Below, piece by piece: positions 1 through 5,790 of a stretch of DNA of 10,343 nt. The notes under the pieces were generated by a model that saw nothing but the letters and a program-made list of their open reading frames with translations, had not been told where the DNA came from and did not search any database. The stretch covers positions 1-10,343 of the forward strand of contig JAJUHH010000066.1 of assembly GCA_029267975.1 (NCBI GenBank), given 5' to 3'. The position numbers were made by a program, and so were the translations under genes. The stretch is from Clostridiales bacterium. Lineage in GTDB: Bacteria > Bacillota > Clostridia > Lachnospirales > Lachnospiraceae. The stretch's first letter is position 1; each line of letters begins with the position of its first letter.

Positions 1-20
1 AAGTTATTGTTACAGGATTA

Positions 21-49
21 ATATTAACATTTATTTCCATATTTATCAA
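21..49 (-). promoter_or_regulatory. Probable sigma-A promoter for a gene beyond the left edge
   Basis: On the minus strand a -35 element TTGATA (44-49, one mismatch to TTGACA) lies 17 bases before a -10 element TAATAT (21-26, four of six matches), which is preceded by a TGn extended -10 (27-29). Transcription would start near position 14 and run out of the window to the left. It sits downstream of the hydrolase terminator, where a promoter for the next minus-strand gene is expected. The surrounding DNA is A+T-rich, so a chance match is possible. Confidence 0.45.
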
Positions 50-150
50 CATTTTTTTCTGACTTCTTATGTATCCAAGCCAAAATCTATCGACAAAATA
101 GTGCAGAAACTGTGAATCTTTCATACAGAGGCTTTGCAGCTATAATTGTA

Positions 151-187
151 GACAAAATAAAACAGGACCCTGATCAAGGGTCCTGTT
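151..187 (-). terminator. Intrinsic terminator of the NlpC/P60 hydrolase gene
   Basis: A perfect 10-bp stem (161-170 pairs with 178-187; arms AACAGGACCC and GGGTCCTGTT) closes a 7-base loop. On the minus strand the stem is followed by TTATTTTGTC, a reasonable U-rich tail. It begins about ten bases after the stop codon of the hydrolase gene, so it should end that transcript. On the plus strand the 3' side is not U-rich, so it is directional. Confidence 0.85.
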
Positions 188-196
188 ACTATTTTA

Positions 197-1456
197 TTAA
201 TATACAACTCTTCTTACTCGATAAATATCCCTGTACTTAACATTAGAACGTATAATACCCTGACGGGAGTTAGCCGCATGGACAATCATTCCGTTACCGA
301 TATACATAGCCACATGGTTTACTACTCCGCTGCTATTAGTATAGAAGACCAAATCACCCGGCAGCATTTCAGATTCGCTAACCTGCTTACCTGCTCCGGC
401 TGCCTGTTCTCTGGAGGTTCTGGGAATGCGATAGCCAAAGTCGGCATAGATAGCTTGTACAAAACCGGAGCAATCTGCTCCGTTCGTCAAACTTTCGCCA
501 CCCCATTTATAAGGATTACCGACAAACTTTTGCGCATATGTAATAATCTCATTCCGCAGTCCTGATAAGGATGAACTGGAGGCGGAGGGTTTTGAGGGAG
601 CAGAGCTGGAGGAACCGGAGGATGAATTGCTCTTTGAAGAATTATTCTTTGCCTGCTGAGCCTTCCTTTCTTCTTCCTTTCTCCTTGCTTCTTCTGCGGC
701 AAGCTTTGCTTTGCGTTCTGCCTCAGCCCGTTCTGCTTCCTGCTGCTCCCGTATACGTCTCTGCTCTTCTTCTATGGAAATAGCAAACTTAAATTCAACC
801 TTAATATCAACATAATCTGCCGATACAAAGCCTGTGAAATCCCCACCGGTATCTTCGTCTGCACCAAGAATCAATTCTACCCAATCACCATAATTTTTCT
901 TAACCGGATAGGTTTCACCCCCCGGAATCAGGGTAAGGATCTTTGAATTGATATCGCTCTGCTCCCTTACTCTCAGGGTCTGTGTATTCACAGTTGCATA
1001 TTGCGATGCATACTCATCTACCATGTCTTCGGCATCTTTACCGATGGCCAGGAAATCTTGTGCTATGTATCCCTTAACGTCGCCTGATTCAATCTTCACC
1101 CAGCCGCCGTCCAGGTATTCCAGAATATCTGCTGCACAACCACGATATAGTTTACCAACAACTTCACTGTCCGTAGTAGGGCTTTTTCTTACATTCACAT
1201 AATTATCCGCTTTTGACACACCCAGATTGGCATAGGGTGATATAATCTCTGTCTTTAAGATATTAATTAATTTTGCATCGGCTTCCGCTTTATTGCCTGC
1301 AGCTGATGCATAGTATTGATCCAATAAATAAGCAAAACCAGCTACACCCTGCTCTGTCTGAATGGTTTCAGCCTTAGCAGTTGCTGCTGGTATTGTAATA
1401 TATAATGTGGCCGAAGCAATAATTAAAGCTGTCTTCAAAGCCTTACTTCTTCTCAT
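197..1456 (-). CDS. Secreted SH3-SH3-NlpC/P60 peptidoglycan hydrolase
   Basis: A 419-residue exported cell-wall hydrolase, probably an endopeptidase cutting stem peptides of peptidoglycan. Residues 1-29 form a signal peptide (basic MRRSK start, hydrophobic core, AKA cleavage site). Two bacterial SH3 domains follow (about 86-139 and 160-218), expected to bind the wall. A charged Ala/Glu/Lys/Arg helix (227-270), likely a coiled coil, and a Ser-rich linker (272-297) lead to a C-terminal NlpC/P60 domain (301-419). The catalytic Cys is C329 in ADCSGF, with H381 in NHVAMYIG and a third polar residue, H393, in IVHAAN, so the triad looks intact. The ATG at 1456 was chosen because GGGAGG lies 8 bases upstream and a signal peptide follows at once; the frame stays open to a GTG at 1525, but that start lacks a ribosome site and would bury the signal peptide. 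The gene has its own promoter and terminator. The exact bond cut cannot be read from sequence. Confidence 0.93.
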   Translation of the reverse strand: MRRSKALKTALIIASATLYITIPAATAKAETIQTEQGVAGFAYLLDQYYASAAGNKAEADAKLINILKTEIISPYANLGVSKADNYVNVRKSPTTDSEVVGKLYRGCAADILEYLDGGWVKIESGDVKGYIAQDFLAIGKDAEDMVDEYASQYATVNTQTLRVREQSDINSKILTLIPGGETYPVKKNYGDWVELILGADEDTGGDFTGFVSADYVDIKVEFKFAISIEEEQRRIREQQEAERAEAERKAKLAAEEARRKEEERKAQQAKNNSSKSNSSSGSSSSAPSKPSASSSSLSGLRNEIITYAQKFVGNPYKWGGESLTNGADCSGFVQAIYADFGYRIPRTSREQAAGAGKQVSESEMLPGDLVFYTNSSGVVNHVAMYIGNGMIVHAANSRQGIIRSNVKYRDIYRVRRVVY

Positions 1457-1534
1457 GTATATAACCTCCCACGCACGCCTTCGCATTCGTTCAAAATGAC
1501 AGGACGTTGACAAACCACCCTTCACTCGTTAATT

Positions 1535-1551
1535 ATTACGAAATTGTTACA
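1535..1551 (-). promoter_or_regulatory. Candidate WalR (YycF) box in the hydrolase leader
   Basis: Minus-strand TGTAAC-AATTT-CGTAAT matches the WalR direct-repeat consensus TGTWAH-N5-TGTWAH at 11 of the 12 defined positions (first base of the second half is C). It lies about 6 to 22 bases downstream of the predicted start of transcription. WalR is the wall-homeostasis regulator of Firmicutes and controls several autolysin genes; a site inside the start region would fit repression rather than activation. Regulation is inferred from this one match; no walRK genes are visible. Confidence 0.4.
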
Positions 1552-1563
1552 ACCGTTGAGGTC

Positions 1564-1592
1564 ATTATAGCAAAAATGCCACATAGTGTCAA
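1564..1592 (-). promoter_or_regulatory. Consensus sigma-A promoter of the hydrolase gene
   Basis: Minus strand: a perfect -35 TTGACA (1587-1592), a 17-base spacer and a perfect -10 TATAAT (1564-1569). Start of transcription is expected near 1557, giving an untranslated leader of about 100 bases before the ATG at 1456. Such an ideal promoter suggests strong basal expression, perhaps held down by a regulator binding the leader. Confidence 0.88.
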
Positions 1593-1686
1593 CATTATTC
1601 AAGAATAAACACTAATAAATTTGGTTTTATTTTCTATTAAAAAGTCTTATTTTAAGGTATTTGTAAGAATTTTGCCATGTTTTTCC

Positions 1687-2607
1687 TTACTCTAAACTGT
1701 TTAAATATTTTTCTACTGCTGTAATCGCATTTGCTCCGTCAGAGGCTGCGGTGATTATCTGTCTCAGCTCCTTGGTCCGGATGTCTCCGGCGGCAAAAAT
1801 ACCCGGAACATTGGTTTCACAGCTTTCCCCTGCCTTGATATATCCGGCCTCGTCTGTTGCAACCACCTTCTTATAAACTTCGGAATTCGGAAGGTAACCT
1901 ACTGCAATAAAAATACCGGCAACTTCAAGGTCGGTGACTTCTTCCGTCTTAACATTTCTGACTTCAATAGAGTTTACCTTTTCATCACCTTTAATTTGGG
2001 TAACAACACTATCCCACAGGATTTTTACATTCTCAAGTGCCATTAATTTAGCAGAAGAGCTCTTAGCGGCACGGAACTGATCCCTTCTGTGTATTACATA
2101 TACCTGCTTGCAGAGTCGGGCAAGGAAGATTGCATCCTCCACCGCAACATCGCCGCCGCCAACAACAGCAACCGTCTTATTCTTGAAAAATGCACCATCA
2201 CAGGTTGCGCAGTAAGATACTCCCATTCCGGCCAGTTTCTCTTCTCCTTCCACACCTAAATGTCTAGGTGCACCACCTGCTGCAATCACTACCGACTTTG
2301 CACGAAATTCTCTTCCGTCCTCCAGGGTAACCACCTTCAGATCACCTTCTAAGTTAAAATCGGTTACTTCACCGTCCACAAATTCCGTGTTTAATTTATC
2401 TGCGTGCTCGCGGAATTTGGTACTGAGCTCAAAGCCGCTGATCCCTGGTGTTCCCGGATAATTATCAACTTCGTAGGTATTTATAATCTGACCGCCGCTT
2501 AATCCGGCCTTCTCAATCACAATCACACTTAACTCGGCTCTCTTGGCATAAATTGCTGCTGCCAGACCAGCTGGTCCTGAACCGATGATGATTACATCAT
2601 AAATCAT
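1687..2607 (-). CDS. trxB: Thioredoxin-disulfide reductase
   Basis: A 306-residue cytoplasmic flavoenzyme that passes electrons from NADPH through FAD and a redox disulfide to thioredoxin. Visible motifs: FAD dinucleotide fold GSGPAG (9-14), redox pair C133-A-T-C136 in the usual YCATCDG context, NADPH fold GGGDVAVEDA (150-159), the NADPH-phosphate-binding type segment HRRDQFRA (173-180), and the C-terminal FAD motif GIFAAGD (269-275). Length is normal for the low-molecular-weight family. Presence of HRRxxxRA argues for a true NADPH enzyme rather than the ferredoxin-dependent flavin variants of some clostridia. The ATG at 2607 has AAGGAGG 7 bases upstream and lines up with the family start; the frame is open to an upstream ATG at 2637 that would place this site inside the coding region. 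Transcribed alone from its own promoter; no thioredoxin gene is adjacent. No convincing terminator is visible before the hydrolase promoter, so some readthrough is possible. Confidence 0.96.
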   Translation of the reverse strand: MIYDVIIIGSGPAGLAAAIYAKRAELSVIVIEKAGLSGGQIINTYEVDNYPGTPGISGFELSTKFREHADKLNTEFVDGEVTDFNLEGDLKVVTLEDGREFRAKSVVIAAGGAPRHLGVEGEEKLAGMGVSYCATCDGAFFKNKTVAVVGGGDVAVEDAIFLARLCKQVYVIHRRDQFRAAKSSSAKLMALENVKILWDSVVTQIKGDEKVNSIEVRNVKTEEVTDLEVAGIFIAVGYLPNSEVYKKVVATDEAGYIKAGESCETNVPGIFAAGDIRTKELRQIITAASDGANAITAVEKYLNSLE

Positions 2608-2650
2608 AGTTATTCCTCCTTCAAAAGATGGCTGCATTTCCTTCCATATA

Positions 2651-2683
2651 AAACACTACGCATCAACATTTGCATGCGTGTTT
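2651..2683 (-). other. Possible 5'-end hairpin in the trxB leader
   Basis: On the minus strand AAACA-CGCAT pairs with ATGCG-TAG-TGTTT, giving two 5-bp helices separated by a 3-base bulge around a 10-base loop. The predicted start of transcription is near 2684, so the hairpin would form the extreme 5' end of the trxB mRNA. Such structures can slow 5'-dependent decay. As a DNA inverted repeat it could instead be an operator. The role is inference. Confidence 0.35.
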
Positions 2684-2690
2684 TATAATC

Positions 2691-2719
2691 ATAATAATAC
2701 ATTTCAATTTTATTGTAAA
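2691..2719 (-). promoter_or_regulatory. Probable sigma-A promoter of trxB
   Basis: Minus strand: -35 TTTACA (2714-2719, five of six), 17-base spacer, -10 TATTAT (2691-2696, five of six). This gives a leader of roughly 77 bases ahead of the trxB ATG at 2607. Confidence 0.65.
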
Positions 2720-2820
2720 GGCAATGGCTTTTCAGTAACAAGATCACAATGTTAGAATTCTCTGTTATGCTTGAAAGGATACAAGGACACAAGGAATATC
2801 AGCTGAAATTTCCTACATGA

Positions 2821-2850
2821 TAAAAACAGGCTGCCGTATACACGACAGCC
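2821..2850 (-). terminator. Intrinsic terminator of the methyltransferase gene
   Basis: In minus-strand RNA the arms GGCUGUCG and CGGCAGCC pair over 8 bp (one U-G wobble) around a 6-base loop and are followed by UGUUUUUAUC. On the plus strand the wobble becomes a C-A mismatch and no U-tract follows, so the structure is built for minus-strand transcription. It starts 6 bases after the TAG stop of the methyltransferase and separates that gene from trxB. Confidence 0.85.
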
Positions 2851-2856
2851 CATGAC

Positions 2857-3447
2857 CTATTCAACTGCTACTTTTCTAACCAATGCATATATCCATTCTC
2901 GATCCACATCCGGTCTTGCATCTGCACATTTATTGATCTCAATAATCTCAAGCTCCGGATGGTGTCCAATGAGTTCCTTCAAGGCTTTGGTCCGGTAATT
3001 CTTATAATACCGGCCATCTCGTTCTCCCTCATGATCTCCATAATAGAAGGACATATACAAAATACCGTTTATTTTTAAACTGTTTATCACTTTAGTGAAA
3101 ACATCTTCTATCTCATCGCCAGGGACATGCAGCAATGACGCGCAAGCCCAAATTCCGTCAAATACTTCTTTAAAGTCAATCTCAGCAAATGATAGTTTCA
3201 ATACATCCTGACCTATATGTATGCTTGCTAAGCTACACATTTCATCTGATGCATCCATCGCAGTCACATCATAGCCACGGGAAATAAAGTATGCACTGTC
3301 CCTTCCTGAGCCACAACCCAGATCCAGGATACTGGCTCCCTCCGGCAGCCGGGCGGTGAAAAGTTCCCACCACTCACTCATATCAATATTAACCGTTTGT
3401 TCAAAATACTCGGCTGCGTTCTTATCATAATACTCAATCGAGTCCAA
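2857..3447 (-). CDS. Class I SAM-dependent methyltransferase, substrate unknown
   Basis: A 196-residue Rossmann-fold methyltransferase (with the TTG start chosen here). Motif I ILDLGCGSGRD spans about 40-50, the acidic residue ending strand 2 that contacts the SAM ribose is D65 in TAMDAS, and the motif IV region FDGIWACASLLHVP is at about 96-109. The second half carries the usual late beta strands (ILYMSFYYG) and ends REWIYALVRK. The aromatic N-terminus (SIEYYDKNAAEYF) resembles a group of small uncharacterised tellurite-resistance/UbiE-like methyltransferases; I cannot name the substrate. Start choice: the frame is open to an ATG at 3468, but AAGGAGG lies after that ATG, and the predicted transcription start is only a few bases before it. 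TTG at 3445-3447 is 11 bases past the Shine-Dalgarno and gives a family-like N-terminus. An ATT at 3448-3450, spaced 8 bases, is a less likely alternative. Single-gene unit, diverging from the thioesterase operon. Confidence 0.85.
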   Translation of the reverse strand: MDSIEYYDKNAAEYFEQTVNIDMSEWWELFTARLPEGASILDLGCGSGRDSAYFISRGYDVTAMDASDEMCSLASIHIGQDVLKLSFAEIDFKEVFDGIWACASLLHVPGDEIEDVFTKVINSLKINGILYMSFYYGDHEGERDGRYYKNYRTKALKELIGHHPELEIIEINKCADARPDVDREWIYALVRKVAVE

Positions 3448-3458
3448 AATGAATGATC

Positions 3459-3465
3459 CCTCCTT
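3459..3465 (-). promoter_or_regulatory. Ribosome binding site that decides the methyltransferase start
   Basis: Minus-strand AAGGAGG, a full match to the 16S rRNA tail. It begins immediately after the ATG at 3466-3468, so it cannot serve that codon; it must serve a start downstream, with TTG at 3447 (spacing 11) the best candidate. Confidence 0.75.
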
Positions 3466-3477
3466 CATAACAAGCTT

Positions 3478-3486
3478 ATTATAGCA
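3478..3486 (-). promoter_or_regulatory. Extended -10 promoter of the methyltransferase gene
   Basis: Minus-strand TGC-TATAAT is a perfect extended -10 element (TATAAT at 3478-3483). No good -35 is found 16 to 18 bases upstream, which extended -10 promoters can tolerate. Transcription should start near 3471, leaving a very short leader that runs directly into the Shine-Dalgarno at 3459-3465. Confidence 0.65.
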
Positions 3487-3573
3487 AATATAAAATTATA
3501 ATTCCACTATTTTTCGGTGAAATCGAAATTTATCCCCAATGTTGAAAAAATACTATTATAAATGAAAGTTTAA

Positions 3574-3582
3574 TGGTATACT
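3574..3582 (+). promoter_or_regulatory. Extended -10 promoter of the thioesterase-cvfB operon
   Basis: TGG-TATACT is an extended -10 with TATACT (3577-3582) matching TATAAT at five of six positions. No convincing -35 lies 16 to 18 bases upstream; a TTGAAA near 3542 is too far. Start of transcription is expected near 3589, giving a leader of about 34 bases. It diverges from the methyltransferase promoter about 90 bases away. Confidence 0.55.
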
Positions 3583-3622
3583 CTTCACAGTAGGAAAAGA
3601 AAGTTCTGGAAAGGACATATAG

Positions 3623-4336
3623 ATGTACAGTTTTAACAGCAGAGTCAGATATACAGAAATAAATCATCAGAAGGGATGTATGGATCCCGCTTCAATTATA
3701 AATTACTTTCAGGATTGCTCTACCTTCCATTCGGAGGACATAGGACGCGGTTTGGATTACCTGAATGTAAATCACCGCATATGGCTTTTAAACAGTTGGC
3801 ACTTAAAGCTTATGGAGCCGGCCCGACTTGGGGATGAGATCACTATAAGCACCTGGCCTTATGCTTTTCAGGGCTTTTATGGTTATCGCAATTTTTTAAT
3901 GAAAAACCAGCAGGACAAGCTTGTAGCAGTTGCTGATTCCCTCTGGGTATACATGGACACTGAAAGTGGAAAGCCCCTGAAAGTTCCGGAAGATCATGGC
4001 GGTTATATCCTGGAAGCACCCTATCCCATGGAGCCTGCAAAACGCAAGCTGGAGCTGCCTGGGCAGCTGGAAGCAAGAGACACCTTCCGTGTGATAAAAT
4101 CAAATATAGATTCGTATAATCATGTAAATAACGGGCAATACATTAAGATGGCTCAGGAATATCTACCTGATAATTTTTATGTGGACTCTGTCAGAGTGGA
4201 ATACAGAAGGCAGGCCCTTCTGGGTGATACGATCCTGCCACTGATTGCTTACACAGCAGATGGCTATACTGTTGTCCTTGCGGACCTGTCAGCAAAGCCT
4301 TATGCTATCATTGAATTTCACGGATTGAATAAATAA
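3623..4336 (+). CDS. Acyl-ACP thioesterase, double-hotdog (FatA/FatB-type)
   Basis: A 237-residue cytoplasmic enzyme expected to hydrolyse acyl-acyl carrier protein, ending fatty-acid elongation and releasing free fatty acid. Two hotdog repeats are visible: an N-terminal one (about 1-135), starting MYSFNSRVRYTEINHQ and with the conserved stretch IWLLNSWHLKLMEP (53-66), and a C-terminal one (about 152-237). The signature in the second repeat is D163-S-Y-N-H167-V-N-N. Plant enzymes carry D-x-N-x-H there; the Asp and His are kept, but the Asn position is Tyr165 with an Asn moved to 166, an unusual arrangement. Length matches bacterial members (about 235-250). The ATG has AAAGGA 7 bases upstream. 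First gene of a two-gene operon, 20 bases ahead of the cvfB-like gene. Chain-length preference cannot be told from sequence. Confidence 0.9.
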   Translation: MYSFNSRVRYTEINHQKGCMDPASIINYFQDCSTFHSEDIGRGLDYLNVNHRIWLLNSWHLKLMEPARLGDEITISTWPYAFQGFYGYRNFLMKNQQDKLVAVADSLWVYMDTESGKPLKVPEDHGGYILEAPYPMEPAKRKLELPGQLEARDTFRVIKSNIDSYNHVNNGQYIKMAQEYLPDNFYVDSVRVEYRRQALLGDTILPLIAYTADGYTVVLADLSAKPYAIIEFHGLNK

Positions 4337-4356
4337 ATTACAGAGAGGATACGCAA

Positions 4357-5205
4357 ATGATTGAATTAGGAAAATATCAGACTCTTACCGTCGTAAAAAG
4401 AACTGATTTTGGTTTATATCTGGGGGAGAGCAATGCTGCTGCCCAGACACGAGAGCATACCATATTACTCCCCATCAAGGAGGTACCGGAAGGAACCATG
4501 GTTGGGGACAGCCTGGAGGTCTTTTTATACCGCGACTCCGAAGATCGGGAAATTGCTACAACTGCAAAGGTACCGCTTACCATCGGTGGTTTGGCTGTAT
4601 TGAAGGTCAAAGAGGTAAGTAAGGTCGGTGCATTTCTGGATTGGGGATTGATGAAGGACCTATTACTTCCCTATAAAGAACAGACCCGTAAGGTGGAGGA
4701 AGGAGATCAGGTGCTTGTCACCTTATACCTGGATAAGAGCAAACGGCTATGTGCTACTATGAAGGTATACCATCTGCTTGCCACAAACTCTCCTTACAAA
4801 AAAGATGATATGGTGACCGGTATTGTCTATGATGCCATTGATAGCTTTGGAGTATTTATAGCAGTGGATAATCAATACTCTGCCATGCTGCCAAAGAACG
4901 AAATATTCACAAAAATAAGAATTGGTGATACTGTAACTGCAAGAGTGATCAATGTACGTGAGGATGGAAAGCTGACCCTGAGCTTAAGAGAGAAATCCCA
5001 TGTGCAGATGGACGCAGATGCAGAAATGATTATTAACAAACTAAAAGCAAACAAGGGGTATCTGCCAATGAATGACAACACCGCTCCAGAGAAGATCAAG
5101 GAGGAATTCGGTATCAGTAAAAATGCCTTCAAGAGAGCCATAGGAAAGCTATATAAGGAAGGCTCCATTACGATTACCGAGGAAGGCATCAAGATAAATA
5201 ATTAA
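4357..5205 (+). CDS. cvfB: CvfB-family S1-domain RNA-binding protein
   Basis: A 282-residue RNA-binding protein of the CvfB/YitL family, named for a Staphylococcus aureus virulence regulator. The layout fits: S1-like domain 1 (about 1-70), S1-like domain 2 (about 75-138, with VKEVSKVGAFLDWG), a canonical S1 domain (about 147-214, with VTGIVYDAIDSFGVFIAV and ITVTARVINV-type strands ending LTLSLRE), and a C-terminal winged helix (about 225-280, FGISKNAFKRAIGKLYKEG). Length is typical. The ATG has AGAGGA 7 bases upstream. It follows the thioesterase by 20 bases with no signal between, so it is probably cotranscribed with it; no functional link between lipid release and this protein is apparent. 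RNA binding is known for the family; the targets here are unknown. Confidence 0.88.
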   Translation: MIELGKYQTLTVVKRTDFGLYLGESNAAAQTREHTILLPIKEVPEGTMVGDSLEVFLYRDSEDREIATTAKVPLTIGGLAVLKVKEVSKVGAFLDWGLMKDLLLPYKEQTRKVEEGDQVLVTLYLDKSKRLCATMKVYHLLATNSPYKKDDMVTGIVYDAIDSFGVFIAVDNQYSAMLPKNEIFTKIRIGDTVTARVINVREDGKLTLSLREKSHVQMDADAEMIINKLKANKGYLPMNDNTAPEKIKEEFGISKNAFKRAIGKLYKEGSITITEEGIKINN

Positions 5206-5254
5206 ATCAATTAACAGTAAGTAATATAATAGATTGCATAACTGAAGGTCTTCA

Positions 5255-5300
5255 TCATAAAAAGCTTGAGCAGGTATAATACCTGACTCAAGCTTTACTC
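5255..5300. terminator. Large bidirectional terminator between cvfB and yvyF
   Basis: AAAGCTTGAG (5261-5270) pairs perfectly with CTCAAGCTTT (5287-5296), and the inside, CAGGTATAATACCTG (5271-5285), is itself a palindrome; only A5286 is unpaired in the arms. The total is a near-continuous stem of about 15 bp. On the minus strand it is followed by a run of five Ts (TTTTTATGATG), so it is best suited to ending the recD2-comF-yvyF transcript; on the plus strand the tail is weaker (TTTACTC) but it lies 55 bases after the cvfB stop and probably serves both convergent units. Confidence 0.85.
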
Positions 5301-5303
5301 AAA

Positions 5304-5336
5304 GGGTCGACATAGAACGTCAGTATGTAACGGCCC
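5304..5336. other. Second inverted repeat in the yvyF 3' region
   Basis: GGGTCGACATA (5304-5314) can pair with TATGTAACGGCCC (5324-5336) around a 9-base loop, with a 2-base bulge and one wobble on the plus-strand RNA (a C-A mismatch on the minus). No U-tract follows, so it is not a terminator by itself. It would place a second hairpin beside the terminator in either transcript. Low confidence of any role. Confidence 0.35.
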
Positions 5337-5349
5337 TGCCTCTATTAAT

Positions 5350-5778
5350 TTAATCCCGTCGATTTCCACCTTTATCCAAGAACCGCATATTTGCTTTATC
5401 GTGGTGGTCTTTTACTTTCAGAACCGGCTGTGCCTTTTCTTCCTGATATAGATTGGTCAGCCCTTTTGCCAGCTTTTCTTTGCAGCTCTTACAATAACGA
5501 CCTGTTTTGATCAAAGTGCCACAGCTTTCGCATTCCAGACCGATTAAGGAATCCTCTGCAAATGCAAGCCTTTCCTCCCTGATCCACTGTCTGATCTGAG
5601 CGATCGGTATATTGAAAACCTCTGATACCTCCTGCATATCAACCTTGGGATGGTCATAAACATATTCCTTAACCTCGTCAAATTTTTGGTCAAGTGCCTG
5701 CATACATGCCTGACAAAGCGGTGGCCCGGACAGGTAGTTAAACAGCTTCCCACAACCCTTACAATTTCTAACATCCAT
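5350..5778 (-). CDS. yvyF: Flagellar-region zinc-ribbon protein, TIGR03826/YvyF family
   Basis: A 142-residue cytoplasmic protein. It has four paired CxxC half-knuckles: C6/C9 and C22/C25 at the N-terminus, and C83/C86 and C96/C99 in the second half, so two four-Cys metal sites, presumably zinc. Between them residues 45-70 (MQEVSEVFNIPIAQIRQWIREERL) read as a helix-turn-helix. The tail (110-142) is charged and probably disordered. This is the architecture of Bacillus YvyF, encoded between comFC and flgM; its biochemical role is not established, though a regulatory or chaperone role in flagellar expression is often assumed. The ATG at 5778 has AGGAGG 8 bases upstream, and that site overlaps the comF TAG stop. 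The spacing to comF is 12 bases, so the two are translated from one mRNA. It is the last gene of its run: a terminator follows instead of flgM. Confidence 0.85.
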   Translation of the reverse strand: MDVRNCKGCGKLFNYLSGPPLCQACMQALDQKFDEVKEYVYDHPKVDMQEVSEVFNIPIAQIRQWIREERLAFAEDSLIGLECESCGTLIKTGRYCKSCKEKLAKGLTNLYQEEKAQPVLKVKDHHDKANMRFLDKGGNRRD

Positions 5779-5790
5779 ATTGTATACCTC

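Noticed and set aside
1457..1525. Extension of the hydrolase from a GTG at 1525
   Set aside because: It would place the Shine-Dalgarno inside the coding region and put 23 residues before the signal peptide.
1600..1686. Possible trxB terminator in the A+T-rich stretch after the trxB stop
   Set aside because: Only a 5-bp A+T stem (TCTTA/TAAGA) with a 13-base loop is found, too weak to call.
2610..2792. A 60-codon minus-strand open frame upstream of trxB (MCPCILSSI...)
   Set aside because: It runs through the trxB promoter, leader hairpin and Shine-Dalgarno, has low-complexity Tyr/Ile-rich content, and has no ribosome site; the promoter explanation is better.
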